Assembly: GCA_036226585.1 (NCBI GenBank)
Contig: CP108997.1
Span: 4,464,001-4,528,000, forward strand
Source of the DNA: Streptomyces sp. NBC_00708
GTDB taxonomy: Bacteria > Actinomycetota > Actinomycetes > Streptomycetales > Streptomycetaceae
Reading direction: 5' to 3'
DNA length: 64,000 bases
The notes under the pieces are model-generated. The model was not told the DNA's origin and ran no database searches. It worked only from the letters and a program-made list of their open reading frames with translations. The translations under genes and the position numbers were made by a program. Shown one piece after another: positions 1-8,617 of the stretch. The stretch's first letter is position 1. The number at the start of each line of letters is the position of its first letter.

Positions 1-195
1 GACTCCGGCGTCTTCGACCTGGTCAAGTCGGTCAAGGACGGCAAGCCGCTGACCGGCACCCAGACGTACTCCCTGGCCAAGGGCGGCGTCAGCCTGACCC
101 CCACGGGTGACCACCTCAAGGACATCCAGACCCAGCTCGACGAGGCGAAGAAGAAGATCGTCGACGGCACCATCAAGGTCAAGACCACGACCTGA
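1..195 (+). CDS. BMP-family nucleoside-binding lipoprotein, C-terminal end only
   Basis: The window opens inside this gene; the last 64 codons are present and end in TGA at 193-195. The tail ends in Lys-rich helices (DEAKKKIVDG, then TIKVKTTT), as in the Bmp/Med family of substrate-binding lipoproteins. These proteins deliver nucleosides to an ABC importer. The following genes encode exactly that importer type, which is the main support for the call. The N-terminus with the signal peptide and lipobox lies outside the window, so substrate and length cannot be judged. Confidence 0.75.
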   Translation, partial: DSGVFDLVKSVKDGKPLTGTQTYSLAKGGVSLTPTGDHLKDIQTQLDEAKKKIVDGTIKVKTTT

Positions 196-207
196 TCCGG
201 TCCGTCG

Positions 208-254
208 ATCGGGGTCCGGGCGAGCGGCTTCGGCCGCCCGCTCCGGGCCCCGAT
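208..254. terminator. GC-rich stem-loop after the binding-protein gene
   Basis: Outer arms ATCGGGG (208-214) and CCCCGAT (248-254) enclose further pairing around a CTTCGG-type loop near 228-232. No T-run follows, as is common in Streptomyces. It lies 13 bases after the stop codon and could terminate or attenuate transcription into the transporter genes. Confidence 0.5.
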
Positions 255-310
255 TCACGTACCCCCGGCGGAGTGCGGGCCACCTGTGATCAGGTGGCCA
301 ACGATTCGGC

Positions 311-330
311 GACGCTACGCGCGTAGCGTC
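311..330. promoter_or_regulatory. Nucleoside-regulon palindrome, site 1 (ABC importer operon)
   Basis: GACGCTACGCGCGTAGCGTC is a perfect 20-base palindrome. Its core CTACGCGCGTAG recurs before deoA, add, deoC and the purine nucleoside phosphorylase gene. It lies in the only long gap (196-506) of the transporter cluster. The even symmetry with a central CG step is what LacI-family operators usually look like, but the regulator is not identified. Confidence 0.8.
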
Positions 331-506
331 GGGACTGGGACCGGCCCGGCGCGATACGTTTTCCGCCGCGCCCCGTACGCCTTCCCCCACCCCACCCGCC
401 GTACACCGCCCCACCCGCCGTCGACCGCCTTCCCGTCCTCACCGCCCCCGCCCTCCGCTCCTGTCAAGGAGAGTGCGCCATCAACGCGTCCAGCAGTCCC
501 AACGCC

Positions 507-2090
507 GTGGAGCTCCGCGGTATCACCAAGCGGTTCCCCGGGGTCGTGGCCAACCACGACATCGACATCACCGTGCGCCGCGGCACCGTCCACGCCCTCG
601 TCGGTGAGAACGGCGCCGGCAAGTCCACTCTGATGAAGATCCTGTACGGCATGCAGAAGCCGGACGAGGGCACCATCGCGGTGGACGGCGAGCAGGCCTC
701 GTTCTCCAACCCGGGCGACGCCATCGACCGCGGCATCGGCATGGTGCACCAGCACTTCATGCTCGCCGACTACCTCACCGTCCTGGAGAACGTCGTACTC
801 GGCTCCGAGAAGCTGTACGGCATCGGCGACCGGGCCCGCGCCAAGATCCGCGAGATCTCCGACGCGTACGGCCTCGGCGTCCGCCCGGACGCCATGGTCG
901 AGGACCTCGGTGTCGCCGACCGCCAGCGCGTGGAGATCCTCAAGGTCCTCTACCGGGGCGCCCGCACCCTGATCCTCGACGAGCCCACCGCGGTCCTCGT
1001 GCCGCAGGAGGTCGACGCGCTCTTCGACAACCTGCGCGAGCTCAAGGCCGAGGGTCTGACCGTCATCTTCATCTCGCACAAGCTGGGCGAGGTCCTGTCG
1101 GTCGCCGACGAGATCACCGTCATCCGGCGCGGCACCACCGTCGGCACCGCCGACCCGAAGCACACCACGACCAAGCAGCTCGCCGAGCTGATGGTCGGCA
1201 GCGAGCTGCCCTCGCCGGAGACCCGCGAGTCGACGGTCACCGACACGCCCATGCTCACCGTGGACGGCGTACGGCTCACCGCGACCGACCCGGACGGCGC
1301 CGTGCGCGCCGTGCTCGACGGCATCACCTTCACCATCCACAAGGGCGAGGTCCTGGGCATCGCCGGCGTGGAGGGCAACGGCCAGTCCGAACTGGTCGAC
1401 GCCATCATGGGCATGCGCACCCTGGACGCCGGCACCCTCACCCTGGACGCCGCGGACATCTCCCGCACCCCGACGCGCAAGCGCCGCGAGGGCGGCATGG
1501 CCGTCATCCCCGAGGACCGCCACCGGCACGGTCTCCTCCTGGAAGCCCCCCTCTGGGAGAACCGCATCCTCGGCCACGTCACGGAGCGCCCCAACAGCCG
1601 GGGCGCCTTCCTCGACATCAAGGCGGCCCGCACCGACACCGAGCGGATCGTGCGCGAGTACGACGTCCGCACCCCCGGGATCGACGTCACCGCGGCCTCC
1701 CTCTCCGGCGGCAACCAGCAGAAGCTGATCGTCGGCCGCGAGATGAGCCACGCGCCCAAGCTGCTGATCGCCGCGCACCCCACCCGGGGCGTGGACGTCG
1801 GCGCGCAGGCGCAGATCTGGGACCAGATCCGCGAGGCGCGCGGCGAGGGCCTGGCGGTACTCCTGATCTCCGCCGACCTGGACGAGCTCATCGGGCTCTC
1901 CGACACCCTGCGCGTCATGTACCGCGGCCGCCTGGTCGCGGACGCCGACCCGGCGACCATCACCCCCGAGGAGCTGGGCTCGGCGATGACGGGTGCGGCC
2001 AGCGGCCACCTCGAAGCGCCGGAGGAGGGCGGAGCCACCGCCGCCACGGACGACGACACCGACCCCCGCGAAGGGGGAGAGGACCGATGA
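507..2090 (+). CDS. Nucleoside ABC importer ATPase with two nucleotide-binding domains
   Basis: The 527-residue protein has two ABC domains, as in RbsA- and YufO-type importers. The first has Walker A GENGAGKST at residues 33-41 and Walker B LILDEPT. The second has a degenerate Walker A (GVEGNGQSE), the signature LSGGNQQK, and AAHPTRG where DEPTRG is expected; this asymmetry is usual for BMP-partner ATPases. It overlaps the permease gene by 4 bases. The start is uncertain. GTG 507 has no ribosome-binding site, whereas AAGGAG at 466-471 sits 8 bases before an in-frame ATC at 480 that would add nine residues. Confidence 0.9.
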   Translation: MELRGITKRFPGVVANHDIDITVRRGTVHALVGENGAGKSTLMKILYGMQKPDEGTIAVDGEQASFSNPGDAIDRGIGMVHQHFMLADYLTVLENVVLGSEKLYGIGDRARAKIREISDAYGLGVRPDAMVEDLGVADRQRVEILKVLYRGARTLILDEPTAVLVPQEVDALFDNLRELKAEGLTVIFISHKLGEVLSVADEITVIRRGTTVGTADPKHTTTKQLAELMVGSELPSPETRESTVTDTPMLTVDGVRLTATDPDGAVRAVLDGITFTIHKGEVLGIAGVEGNGQSELVDAIMGMRTLDAGTLTLDAADISRTPTRKRREGGMAVIPEDRHRHGLLLEAPLWENRILGHVTERPNSRGAFLDIKAARTDTERIVREYDVRTPGIDVTAASLSGGNQQKLIVGREMSHAPKLLIAAHPTRGVDVGAQAQIWDQIREARGEGLAVLLISADLDELIGLSDTLRVMYRGRLVADADPATITPEELGSAMTGAASGHLEAPEEGGATAATDDDTDPREGGEDR

Positions 2091-3202
2091 AGAAGATCGA
2101 CAAGGAGCGCCTGCTCCTGGGGATCGCGGCCCCCGTTCTCGCGATCGTGGTCGCCTTCCTGGTGACGGCACTCGTGCTCGCCGCCACCGGCAAGGAGCCG
2201 TTCAACGCCTTCGGCATCATGTTCGACTACGGACTGAAGTCGGACAGCCAGGTCTACATCCTGAACAAGGCGACGACGTACTACCTCGCGGGTCTCGCGG
2301 TGGCCGTCGGCTTCCGGATGAACCTCTTCAACATCGGCGTCGACGGGCAGTACCGCCTCGCCGCGTTCTTCGCCGCCGCGCTCGGCGGCGCGCTCACCCT
2401 GCCCGGCGCGCTGCAGATCCCGCTGATCATCCTCACCGCGATGATCGTCGGCGCCATGTGGGCCGGCATCGCCGGTCTGCTCAAGGTCACCCGGGGTGTC
2501 AGCGAGGTCGTCTCGACGATCATGCTGAACTCCATCGCGACCGCGGTCATCGGCTACCTGCTCCAGCAGAACCGCCTCGGCCACCTCGACGAGGCCGGCA
2601 CCAAGATCTCCACCAAGCCGCTCCCGGAGTCCTCGCACTTCTTCGAGTTCCCGACGACCCCGACCCCGGTCTGGGGCTTCATCGTCGTCGCCGTCGTCGC
2701 GGGCATCGCCTACTGGTTCACGCTCTCGCGCACCCGCTTCGGCTTCGACCTGCGCACGGTCGGCCAGTCCGGCTCCGCCGCCGAGGCCAGCGGGGTCAAC
2801 GTCCGCCGCATGGTCATCACCTCGATGCTCATCTCGGGCGCCGTCGCCGGCCTCATCGGCATGCCGACGCTGCTCAACGACAGCCACGAGTTCAGCGGCG
2901 ACTTCCCCGTGGGCATCGGCTTCACCGGCATCGCCATCGCCCTCCTCGGCCGCAACCACCCCGTCGGCATCGCGCTCGGCGCGCTGCTCTGGGGCTTCCT
3001 GGAGCGCGGCACCGGAAAGCTGGAGTTCGAGGGCTACGACAAGGAGATCGTCGGCGTGATCCAGGGCGTCATCGTCCTGTGCGTCGTCATCGCGTACGAA
3101 GTCGTCCGCCGCTACGGACTCAAGCGCCAGCAGAGCAAGGTCGGCGCGGAACTCGCCGCACAGGCCGCCCGTAACTCCGACCAGCAGGAGGTGTCGGCGT
3201 GA
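2087..3202 (+). CDS. Nucleoside ABC importer permease 1
   Basis: A 371-residue, multi-spanning inner-membrane protein of the BPD_transp_2 type (YufP/RbsC-like). Hydrophobic segments run from about residue 10 to 340, and the core motif FRMNLFNIGVDGQ is typical of the nucleoside subgroup. It starts with ATGA overlapping the ATPase stop and ends with GTGA overlapping the next permease, so the three are translationally coupled. Its neighbours (cdd, deoA) support nucleoside transport. Confidence 0.9.
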   Translation: MKKIDKERLLLGIAAPVLAIVVAFLVTALVLAATGKEPFNAFGIMFDYGLKSDSQVYILNKATTYYLAGLAVAVGFRMNLFNIGVDGQYRLAAFFAAALGGALTLPGALQIPLIILTAMIVGAMWAGIAGLLKVTRGVSEVVSTIMLNSIATAVIGYLLQQNRLGHLDEAGTKISTKPLPESSHFFEFPTTPTPVWGFIVVAVVAGIAYWFTLSRTRFGFDLRTVGQSGSAAEASGVNVRRMVITSMLISGAVAGLIGMPTLLNDSHEFSGDFPVGIGFTGIAIALLGRNHPVGIALGALLWGFLERGTGKLEFEGYDKEIVGVIQGVIVLCVVIAYEVVRRYGLKRQQSKVGAELAAQAARNSDQQEVSA

Positions 3203-4488
3203 CCGTCACGGCGACTTCCACCCCGCCCCCGGCGGCCCCCAAGGTCTCCGGCGGCAAGAGCGGCCGTTCCCGCCTCTCGTTCCCCGTCATCCTGCTGATC
3301 ATCGCGGGCGTCCTGCTCGCGCTGTCCGCCGTGCGCGCCATCACCGGCGCCCAGGACGTCACCTCGGCGGGCCAGATCAGCGCCGCGCTCGCCATGGCCG
3401 TGCCGATCGGCCTCGCCGGTCTCGGCGGTCTGTGGTCCGAGCGGGCCGGCGTGGTCAACATCGGCCTCGAAGGCATGATGATCCTCGGCACCTTCTTCGG
3501 TGCCTGGGCCGGCTGGCAGACCAGCCCCTGGCTCGGCGTCCTCGCCGGTGTCGTCGGCGGCATGCTCGGCGGTCTGCTCCACGCGGTCGCCACCATCACC
3601 TTCGGCGTCGACCACATCATCTCCGGTATCGCGATCAACATCCTGGCGCTCGGTTTCACCACCTACTTCGCCAAGCTGTGGTTCAACACCGGTGAGGCGG
3701 CGGCCAAGGGCGGCTCCCCGAAGCAGTCCCCGCCGGCCGACGAGATCACCTCGGTGACCATCCCGGGCCTCTCCGACGGACTGCACTCCATCGAGAAGCA
3801 CCACTGGTTCTTCGTCTCCGACCTGGCCGGCATCCTCGGCGGCCTGGTCACCAACCTCTCGCTGCTGACGATCCTGGCCATCGTGCTGTTCGTGGCGACC
3901 TTCTTCGTCCTGTGGAAGACCGCGTTCGGCCTGCGGCTGCGCTCCTGCGGCGAGAACCCGGTCGCCGCCGAATCGCTCGGCGTCAACGTCTACACGTACA
4001 AGTACGTGGCCGTGGTCGTCTCCGGCGGCCTCGCGGGCCTCGGCGGCGCCTTCCTCTCCCTGGTCACCTCGCACATCTACAACGAGGGCCAGACCGGCGG
4101 ACGCGGTTACATCGGTCTCGCCGCGATGATCTTCGGCAACTGGCGCCCCGGCGGACTCGCCATGGGCGCGGGCCTGTTCGGCTTCGCCGACGCGCTCCAG
4201 CTGCGCAACGGCGGCGAGTCCGTCCACGCGCTGCTCCTGCTGCTGTTCGTCGTCCTCGTCGGCATCGCCGCCTGGAAGCTCTACCGCAAGAGCTGGCTGC
4301 AGGGCGTCGTCAGCGCGGTCATCGCGGCCGTCGTCCTGGTCTGGTACCTCGGTACGGACAGCGTGCCCACCGAGTTCGTGAGCGCCACGCCGTACATCGT
4401 CACGCTGCTCGTCCTCTCGCTCTCCGCGCAGCGGCTGCGGATGCCGAAGGCGGACGGCATGCGCTACCGCAAGGGCCAGGGCAAGTGA
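3199..4488 (+). CDS. Nucleoside ABC importer permease 2
   Basis: A 429-residue permease of the same family (YufQ-like) with a Pro-rich cytoplasmic N-terminus (about 25 residues) before the first membrane span. The motif AGVVNIGLEGMM mirrors FNIGVDGQ of its partner. The two permeases presumably form the heterodimeric channel. It starts at GTG overlapping the upstream stop and overlaps the cytidine deaminase start by 4 bases. Confidence 0.9.
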   Translation: MTVTATSTPPPAAPKVSGGKSGRSRLSFPVILLIIAGVLLALSAVRAITGAQDVTSAGQISAALAMAVPIGLAGLGGLWSERAGVVNIGLEGMMILGTFFGAWAGWQTSPWLGVLAGVVGGMLGGLLHAVATITFGVDHIISGIAINILALGFTTYFAKLWFNTGEAAAKGGSPKQSPPADEITSVTIPGLSDGLHSIEKHHWFFVSDLAGILGGLVTNLSLLTILAIVLFVATFFVLWKTAFGLRLRSCGENPVAAESLGVNVYTYKYVAVVVSGGLAGLGGAFLSLVTSHIYNEGQTGGRGYIGLAAMIFGNWRPGGLAMGAGLFGFADALQLRNGGESVHALLLLLFVVLVGIAAWKLYRKSWLQGVVSAVIAAVVLVWYLGTDSVPTEFVSATPYIVTLLVLSLSAQRLRMPKADGMRYRKGQGK

Positions 4489-4889
4489 CGGCCCCGGCCT
4501 TCACCGAGGCCGACTGGGAGACCCTGCGGGCCGCCGCCCGGGACGCCATGTCCCGGGCGTACGCCCCGTACTCCGGCTACCCGGTCGGCGTCGCGGCCCG
4601 CGTCGACGACGGCCGTACGATCACCGGCTGCAACGTCGAGAACGCCTCGTACGGGATCGGCCTGTGCGCCGAGTGCGGTCTGGTCTCCCAGCTGCACGCC
4701 ACGGGCGGCGGCCGGCTGACCCACTTCACCTGCGTGGACGGGGCGGGCGAGAGCCTGGTCCCGTGCGGCCGGTGCCGGCAGCTGCTGTACGAGTTCGGCG
4801 GACCGGAACTGGTCCTGGAGACCCCGGACGGCCTGCGCACCCTGGACGAGATGCTGCCGCAGGCCTTCGGCCCGTCGCACCTCGGCTGA
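4485..4889 (+). CDS. cdd: Cytidine deaminase
   Basis: A 134-residue zinc enzyme that turns cytidine and deoxycytidine into uridine and deoxyuridine. The zinc site is complete: Cys61-Ala-Glu63 (in GLCAECG) and Cys94/Cys97 (PCGRC). Length matches the small homotetrameric class. The start is GTG 4485, overlapping the permease stop in a GTGA junction; the reading frame runs open further upstream, but that stretch is antisense-like shadow inside the permease. Being last in the importer operon, it acts directly on imported nucleosides. Confidence 0.93.
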   Translation: MTAPAFTEADWETLRAAARDAMSRAYAPYSGYPVGVAARVDDGRTITGCNVENASYGIGLCAECGLVSQLHATGGGRLTHFTCVDGAGESLVPCGRCRQLLYEFGGPELVLETPDGLRTLDEMLPQAFGPSHLG

Positions 4890-4941
4890 ACCCCCTCGCC
4901 GGGTGGGCCCCTTCCCGGGCCCACCCGGCGCCTCTTTCTCT

Positions 4942-4957
4942 CTCTATGCGCGTAGAG
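4942..4957. promoter_or_regulatory. Nucleoside-regulon palindrome, site 2 (deoA)
   Basis: CTCTATGCGCGTAGAG is a 16-base inverted repeat with one mismatched pair (T at 4947). The core differs from CTACGCGCGTAG at that base only. It sits about 50 bases before the deoA start, where it would cover a promoter. Confidence 0.7.
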
Positions 4958-5006
4958 TCAACGGGACCCACGCGTTTGTACGTACCGGCCGGAAGGACGC
5001 CAGACC

Positions 5007-6284
5007 ATGGACGCCATCTCCGTCATCCGCACCAAGCGGGACCGCGGCGAGCTGACACCCGAGCAGATCGACTGGGTCATCGACGCGTACACCCGCGGCG
5101 AGGTCGCCGACGAGCAGATGTCCGCGCTGGCCATGGCGATCCTGCTGAACGGCATGAACCGTACGGAGATCGCCCGCTGGACCGCCGCGATGATCGCCTC
5201 CGGCGAGCGGATGAACTTCGACAGCCTCTCCCGCCCCACCACGGACAAGCACTCCACCGGCGGCGTCGGCGACAAGATCACCCTCCCGCTCGCCCCGCTC
5301 GTCGCCGCCTGCGGCGCGGCCGTCCCCCAGCTCAGCGGACGCGGCCTCGGCCACACCGGCGGCACCCTGGACAAGCTGGAGTCCATCCCCGGCTGGCGCG
5401 CCCACCTCTCGAACGCCGAGATGCTGGACGTCCTCGACACCACCGGAGCGGTCATCTGCGCGGCGGGCGACGGCCTCGCCCCCGCCGACAAGAAGCTGTA
5501 CGCGCTGCGCGACGTCACCGGCACCGTCGAGGCGATCCCGCTCATCGCCAGCTCGATCATGTCCAAGAAGATCGCCGAGGGCACCGGCGCCCTCGTCCTG
5601 GACGTCAAGGTCGGCTCCGGCGCCTTCATGAAGACCCTGGACGACGCCCGCGAGCTCGCCTCCACCATGGTCGCCCTCGGCACCGACAGCGGCGTCCGCA
5701 CGGTCGCCCTGCTCACCGACATGTCCACCCCGCTCGGCCTCACCGCGGGCAACGCCCTGGAGGTCCGCGAGTCCGTCGAGGTCCTGGCCGGCGGCGGCCC
5801 CAGGGACGTCATCGACCTCACCCTGGCCCTCGCCCGCGAAATGCTGGACGCGGCCGGGCTCAAGGACGCCGACCCGGAGAAGGCCCTCGCGGACGGCTCC
5901 GCCATGGACGTCTGGCGCCGCATGATCTCCGCCCAGGGCGGCGACCCGGACGCCACGCTCCCGGTCGCCCGCGAGCAGCACGTCATCAAGGCATCCTCCT
6001 CCGGCATCCTGACCCGCCTGGACGCCTACGACATCGGCGTCGCCGCCTGGCGCCTCGGCGCGGGCCGCGCCCGCAAGGAGGACCCGGTCCAGGCCGGCGC
6101 CGGCATCGAGATCCACGCCAAGCCCGGCGACGTGGTCACCGACGGCCAGCCGCTGCTGACGCTGCACACGGACACCCCGGAGAAGTTCGACTACGCCCTC
6201 AAGGCCCTCCCGGACGCGTACGACATCGAGCCGTCGGGCACCCCGTTCACGGCGACCCCGGTCGTCCGGGAGCGCATCGCCTGA
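5007..6284 (+). CDS. deoA: Thymidine (pyrimidine-nucleoside) phosphorylase
   Basis: A 425-residue homodimeric enzyme that splits thymidine and deoxyuridine with phosphate, giving deoxyribose-1-phosphate. The family signature with the phosphate-binding KHSTGGVGDK is at residues 81-90, and the C-terminal domain is complete. ATG 5007 follows the ribosome-binding site GGAAGGA at 4990-4996. It has its own promoter region with the regulon palindrome rather than being read only from the importer operon. Its product feeds the phosphopentomutase/DeoC route; deoC is at 35-36 kb. Confidence 0.95.
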   Translation: MDAISVIRTKRDRGELTPEQIDWVIDAYTRGEVADEQMSALAMAILLNGMNRTEIARWTAAMIASGERMNFDSLSRPTTDKHSTGGVGDKITLPLAPLVAACGAAVPQLSGRGLGHTGGTLDKLESIPGWRAHLSNAEMLDVLDTTGAVICAAGDGLAPADKKLYALRDVTGTVEAIPLIASSIMSKKIAEGTGALVLDVKVGSGAFMKTLDDARELASTMVALGTDSGVRTVALLTDMSTPLGLTAGNALEVRESVEVLAGGGPRDVIDLTLALAREMLDAAGLKDADPEKALADGSAMDVWRRMISAQGGDPDATLPVAREQHVIKASSSGILTRLDAYDIGVAAWRLGAGRARKEDPVQAGAGIEIHAKPGDVVTDGQPLLTLHTDTPEKFDYALKALPDAYDIEPSGTPFTATPVVRERIA

Positions 6285-6328
6285 CCCGGATGCGATGACT
6301 TTTCGGCGCGCCGCCGGTCTCCTTGGAT

Positions 6329-6661
6329 ATGAACACCGAGCCGGCGGCCGTCGTCGTCCTCCCGGGCCACCTCACCCGGGACGACGTCCCCCGCCTCTGC
6401 GCCGAACTGCGGGCAGCCCTGGCCGCCTCGCCGACGGCAACACCGGCCTGCGACGTCAGCGCCGCGGTCCACCCCGACCTGACGACGATCGAGGCCCTGG
6501 CCCGCCTGTCCCTGGTCGCCCGCAGAGGCGGCGCATGCTTGCACCTGCACGGAACCCCACCGGAGCTGCGGGCCCTGCTGGACCTGGTCGGGCTGGGGGA
6601 GATGGCCGGGACGCCGCCGGGACGGGGCGCCCCGGCGCATCGGCGCCCCGCCACCGAGTAG
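6329..6661 (+). CDS. STAS-domain protein
   Basis: A 110-residue protein with an anti-sigma-factor-antagonist-like STAS fold: an N-terminal beta strand AAVVVLPGHLT, then DVSAAVHPDLTTIEALARL near the usual phosphorylation-site helix. A His-Pro-Asp triplet replaces the common D-S-S/T, so phosphorylation by a kinase is doubtful. TTG 6323 two codons upstream is an alternative start; neither has a strong ribosome-binding site. The last 20 residues are Pro/Arg-rich and probably disordered. Confidence 0.7.
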   Translation: MNTEPAAVVVLPGHLTRDDVPRLCAELRAALAASPTATPACDVSAAVHPDLTTIEALARLSLVARRGGACLHLHGTPPELRALLDLVGLGEMAGTPPGRGAPAHRRPATE

Positions 6662-6676
6662 CCGAACGCCGCCGCC

Positions 6677-7696
6677 TCACGCCCCGTCGTCGTCCAGATG
6701 GTCCGGCAGCCCGAACAGCGGGAACCACCGAGGCGTGTCCAGGAAGCAGTGCATGCCCGTGATCGCGCCGTCCGAGATGTCGATGACCTGGACCGCCCAC
6801 GGGACGAAGCCGGGGCCCTCCGGGTTCGGCTTGTAGTGGGCGAAGGCCGGGGTGCCGTTGGCGGAGGTCGCGATCAGGCGGGAGCCGGCGCAGCTCGCGC
6901 CCATGGTGGTCATGAAGCCGGTGATGTCGTCGTGGCCCCGGAGCCAGAGGTCGAACGGCGGCATCGTCATCACCGCGTCCTCGTGGAGGAGGGCGGTCAG
7001 GGCCTTCATGTCGTAGCCCTCGAACGCCGCCACGTACCGCTCCAGGAGCTTCGTCTGCTCCTCGTCCAGCGGGTTCGCCGCGTCGGCGGCCACCGCGTCC
7101 TGGTCGGTCAGCGTGGCCCGCGCGCGCTGGAGGGCGCTGTTCACCGAGGCGACCGAGGTGTCGAGCAGCTCCGCGACCTCCGCGGCCTTCCACGCCAGCA
7201 CCTCGCGCAGGATCAGCACGGCCCGCTGCTTCGGCGGCAGGTGCTGGAGCGCCGCGACGAACGCGAGGCGCACCGACTCGCGCGCCACCGCCGCCTCCGC
7301 CGGGTCGTCGGTCGTCGGGAGGATGCGGCCGTCGGGCATGGGCTCCAGCCAGGTGTTCTCCGGCAGCGGGTTGAGCGCGGCCTGCGCGAGCGGCGTCGGA
7401 CCGGTCAGGTCGACCGGCCGCGCCCGCTTCTTGCCCGCGTTGAGCATGTCCAGACAGACGTTGGTCGCGATGCGGTACAGCCAGGACCGCAGCGAGGACC
7501 GGCCCTCGAACTTGTCGAAGTTCCGCCAGGCCCGCACCAGCGTGTCCTGGACCGCGTCCTCCGCCTCGAAGGCCGAGCCGAGCATCCGGTAGCAGTAACC
7601 GGTCAGCTCGACCCGGTGTCCCTCCAGGCGGCTGTCGATGTCGCCCGACGGCGGGGTCCCCGTACCGGATCCCGCCGCCGCTGCCAGTTCACTCAT
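6677..7696 (-). CDS. ECF sigma factor with SnoaL-like C-terminal domain (SigG-like)
   Basis: A 339-residue sigma factor. Region 2 runs from about residue 30 to 100 (DAVQDTLVRAWRNF), region 4 from about 145 to 200 (LPPKQRAVLILREVL, then the helix-turn-helix VAELLDTSVASVNSAL). The last 130 residues form an NTF2/SnoaL-like domain. This architecture matches the ECF group containing mycobacterial SigG, whose C-terminal domain is thought to control activity in place of a classical anti-sigma factor. ATG 7696 is preferred because GGAGCGG precedes it; GTG 7708 is an alternative. Confidence 0.88.
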   Translation of the reverse strand: MSELAAAAGSGTGTPPSGDIDSRLEGHRVELTGYCYRMLGSAFEAEDAVQDTLVRAWRNFDKFEGRSSLRSWLYRIATNVCLDMLNAGKKRARPVDLTGPTPLAQAALNPLPENTWLEPMPDGRILPTTDDPAEAAVARESVRLAFVAALQHLPPKQRAVLILREVLAWKAAEVAELLDTSVASVNSALQRARATLTDQDAVAADAANPLDEEQTKLLERYVAAFEGYDMKALTALLHEDAVMTMPPFDLWLRGHDDITGFMTTMGASCAGSRLIATSANGTPAFAHYKPNPEGPGFVPWAVQVIDISDGAITGMHCFLDTPRWFPLFGLPDHLDDDGA

Positions 7697-7797
7697 CGCC
7701 CGCTCCACCCCTGTCGTGCTGTGACACCGCTCACTTCACGTAACACGTCGGAAGCTACAGCAGGGGACTGACAACGGGGCGGGAACAGCGGAAAGGG

Positions 7798-8532
7798 TCA
7801 GGTCCCCGGCTTGCGGCCGTACACGTAGACGTCGTCGCCGTTCTTCAACAGGTTCCAGTATGACTTCGCGTCCGCGGTGCGCACGTTGACGCAGCCGTGC
7901 GACCCCGGCGGGTTCCACATCTTCACGCCGACCGCGTGGAACGCCTGCCCGCCGTCGAAGAACTGCGAGTACGGCATCGACACGTGGTAGATCGACGACA
8001 CATGGTTCTTGTGGCGCCAGTAGATCTTCTTCGCACCCGTACGGGTCTCGTACTTGTCCCGCCCGGTGCGCACCGGCACCGGCCCGAACTTCAGCTTCTT
8101 GCCGTCCTGGATCCAGCTGATCTGCCGCGTCAGGTCGACGCAGGCGATGCGCCCCTTGTTGGTCGGGCACTTCCCGGCCTTGTTCGGGTTCTTGCCGGCC
8201 GCCTTCTGCGCGGTGAGCGTCTGCATGGTGCGCCAGGTGACGGGGCCCGCGTAACCGATGGTCGGGGTGACCCCGTAGGTGCTCTGGAACGAGCGGATCT
8301 TCTTGCAGTCGGCCGACGACTGCTTGCCGTCCACCTTCAGGTGCAGGTACTTCTCCACCTGCTTCTGGTACGGGCCCGTGGACGTCGTGCAGGACGCCGC
8401 CTGCGCGCTGCCGCCCGTACCGAGGACGAGCGCCGGTATCGCGGTCAGACCCGCGACCGACAGGACGAGCCCACGGCGGACCGTCATGCCGCCGATGTCT
8501 CGAATGTTCCGCATGTTCTTCCTGACTCCCAT
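7798..8532 (-). CDS. Secreted L,D-transpeptidase with peptidoglycan-binding domain
   Basis: A 244-residue exported enzyme that forms 3-3 peptidoglycan cross-links. Twin Arg (VRRG) and a hydrophobic stretch ending GGSAQA form the signal peptide at residues 16-46. A peptidoglycan-binding repeat follows (FQSTYGVTPTIGYAGPVTW). The YkuD domain has the catalytic SHGCVNV motif and an upstream HAVG. The chosen ATG has AGGGGAG just before it. A second enzyme of this class, with different domains, is at 59.2 kb. Confidence 0.9.
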   Translation of the reverse strand: MGVRKNMRNIRDIGGMTVRRGLVLSVAGLTAIPALVLGTGGSAQAASCTTSTGPYQKQVEKYLHLKVDGKQSSADCKKIRSFQSTYGVTPTIGYAGPVTWRTMQTLTAQKAAGKNPNKAGKCPTNKGRIACVDLTRQISWIQDGKKLKFGPVPVRTGRDKYETRTGAKKIYWRHKNHVSSIYHVSMPYSQFFDGGQAFHAVGVKMWNPPGSHGCVNVRTADAKSYWNLLKNGDDVYVYGRKPGT

Positions 8533-8617
8533 GTACGCCAACTCCCCTTCGCGCGCACTGCGGTGATTCCGCCTGCTAGACGCGCGAAGGGGAGCGGCTG
8601 GTTGTGCGCCGAATGTC

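Noticed and set aside
315..2959. Long minus-strand open frames of 618 and 669 residues opposite the importer genes
   Set aside because: Typical antisense shadows in high-GC DNA; composition is Asp/Gly/Val/Arg-rich without domains, and the plus-strand genes are certain.
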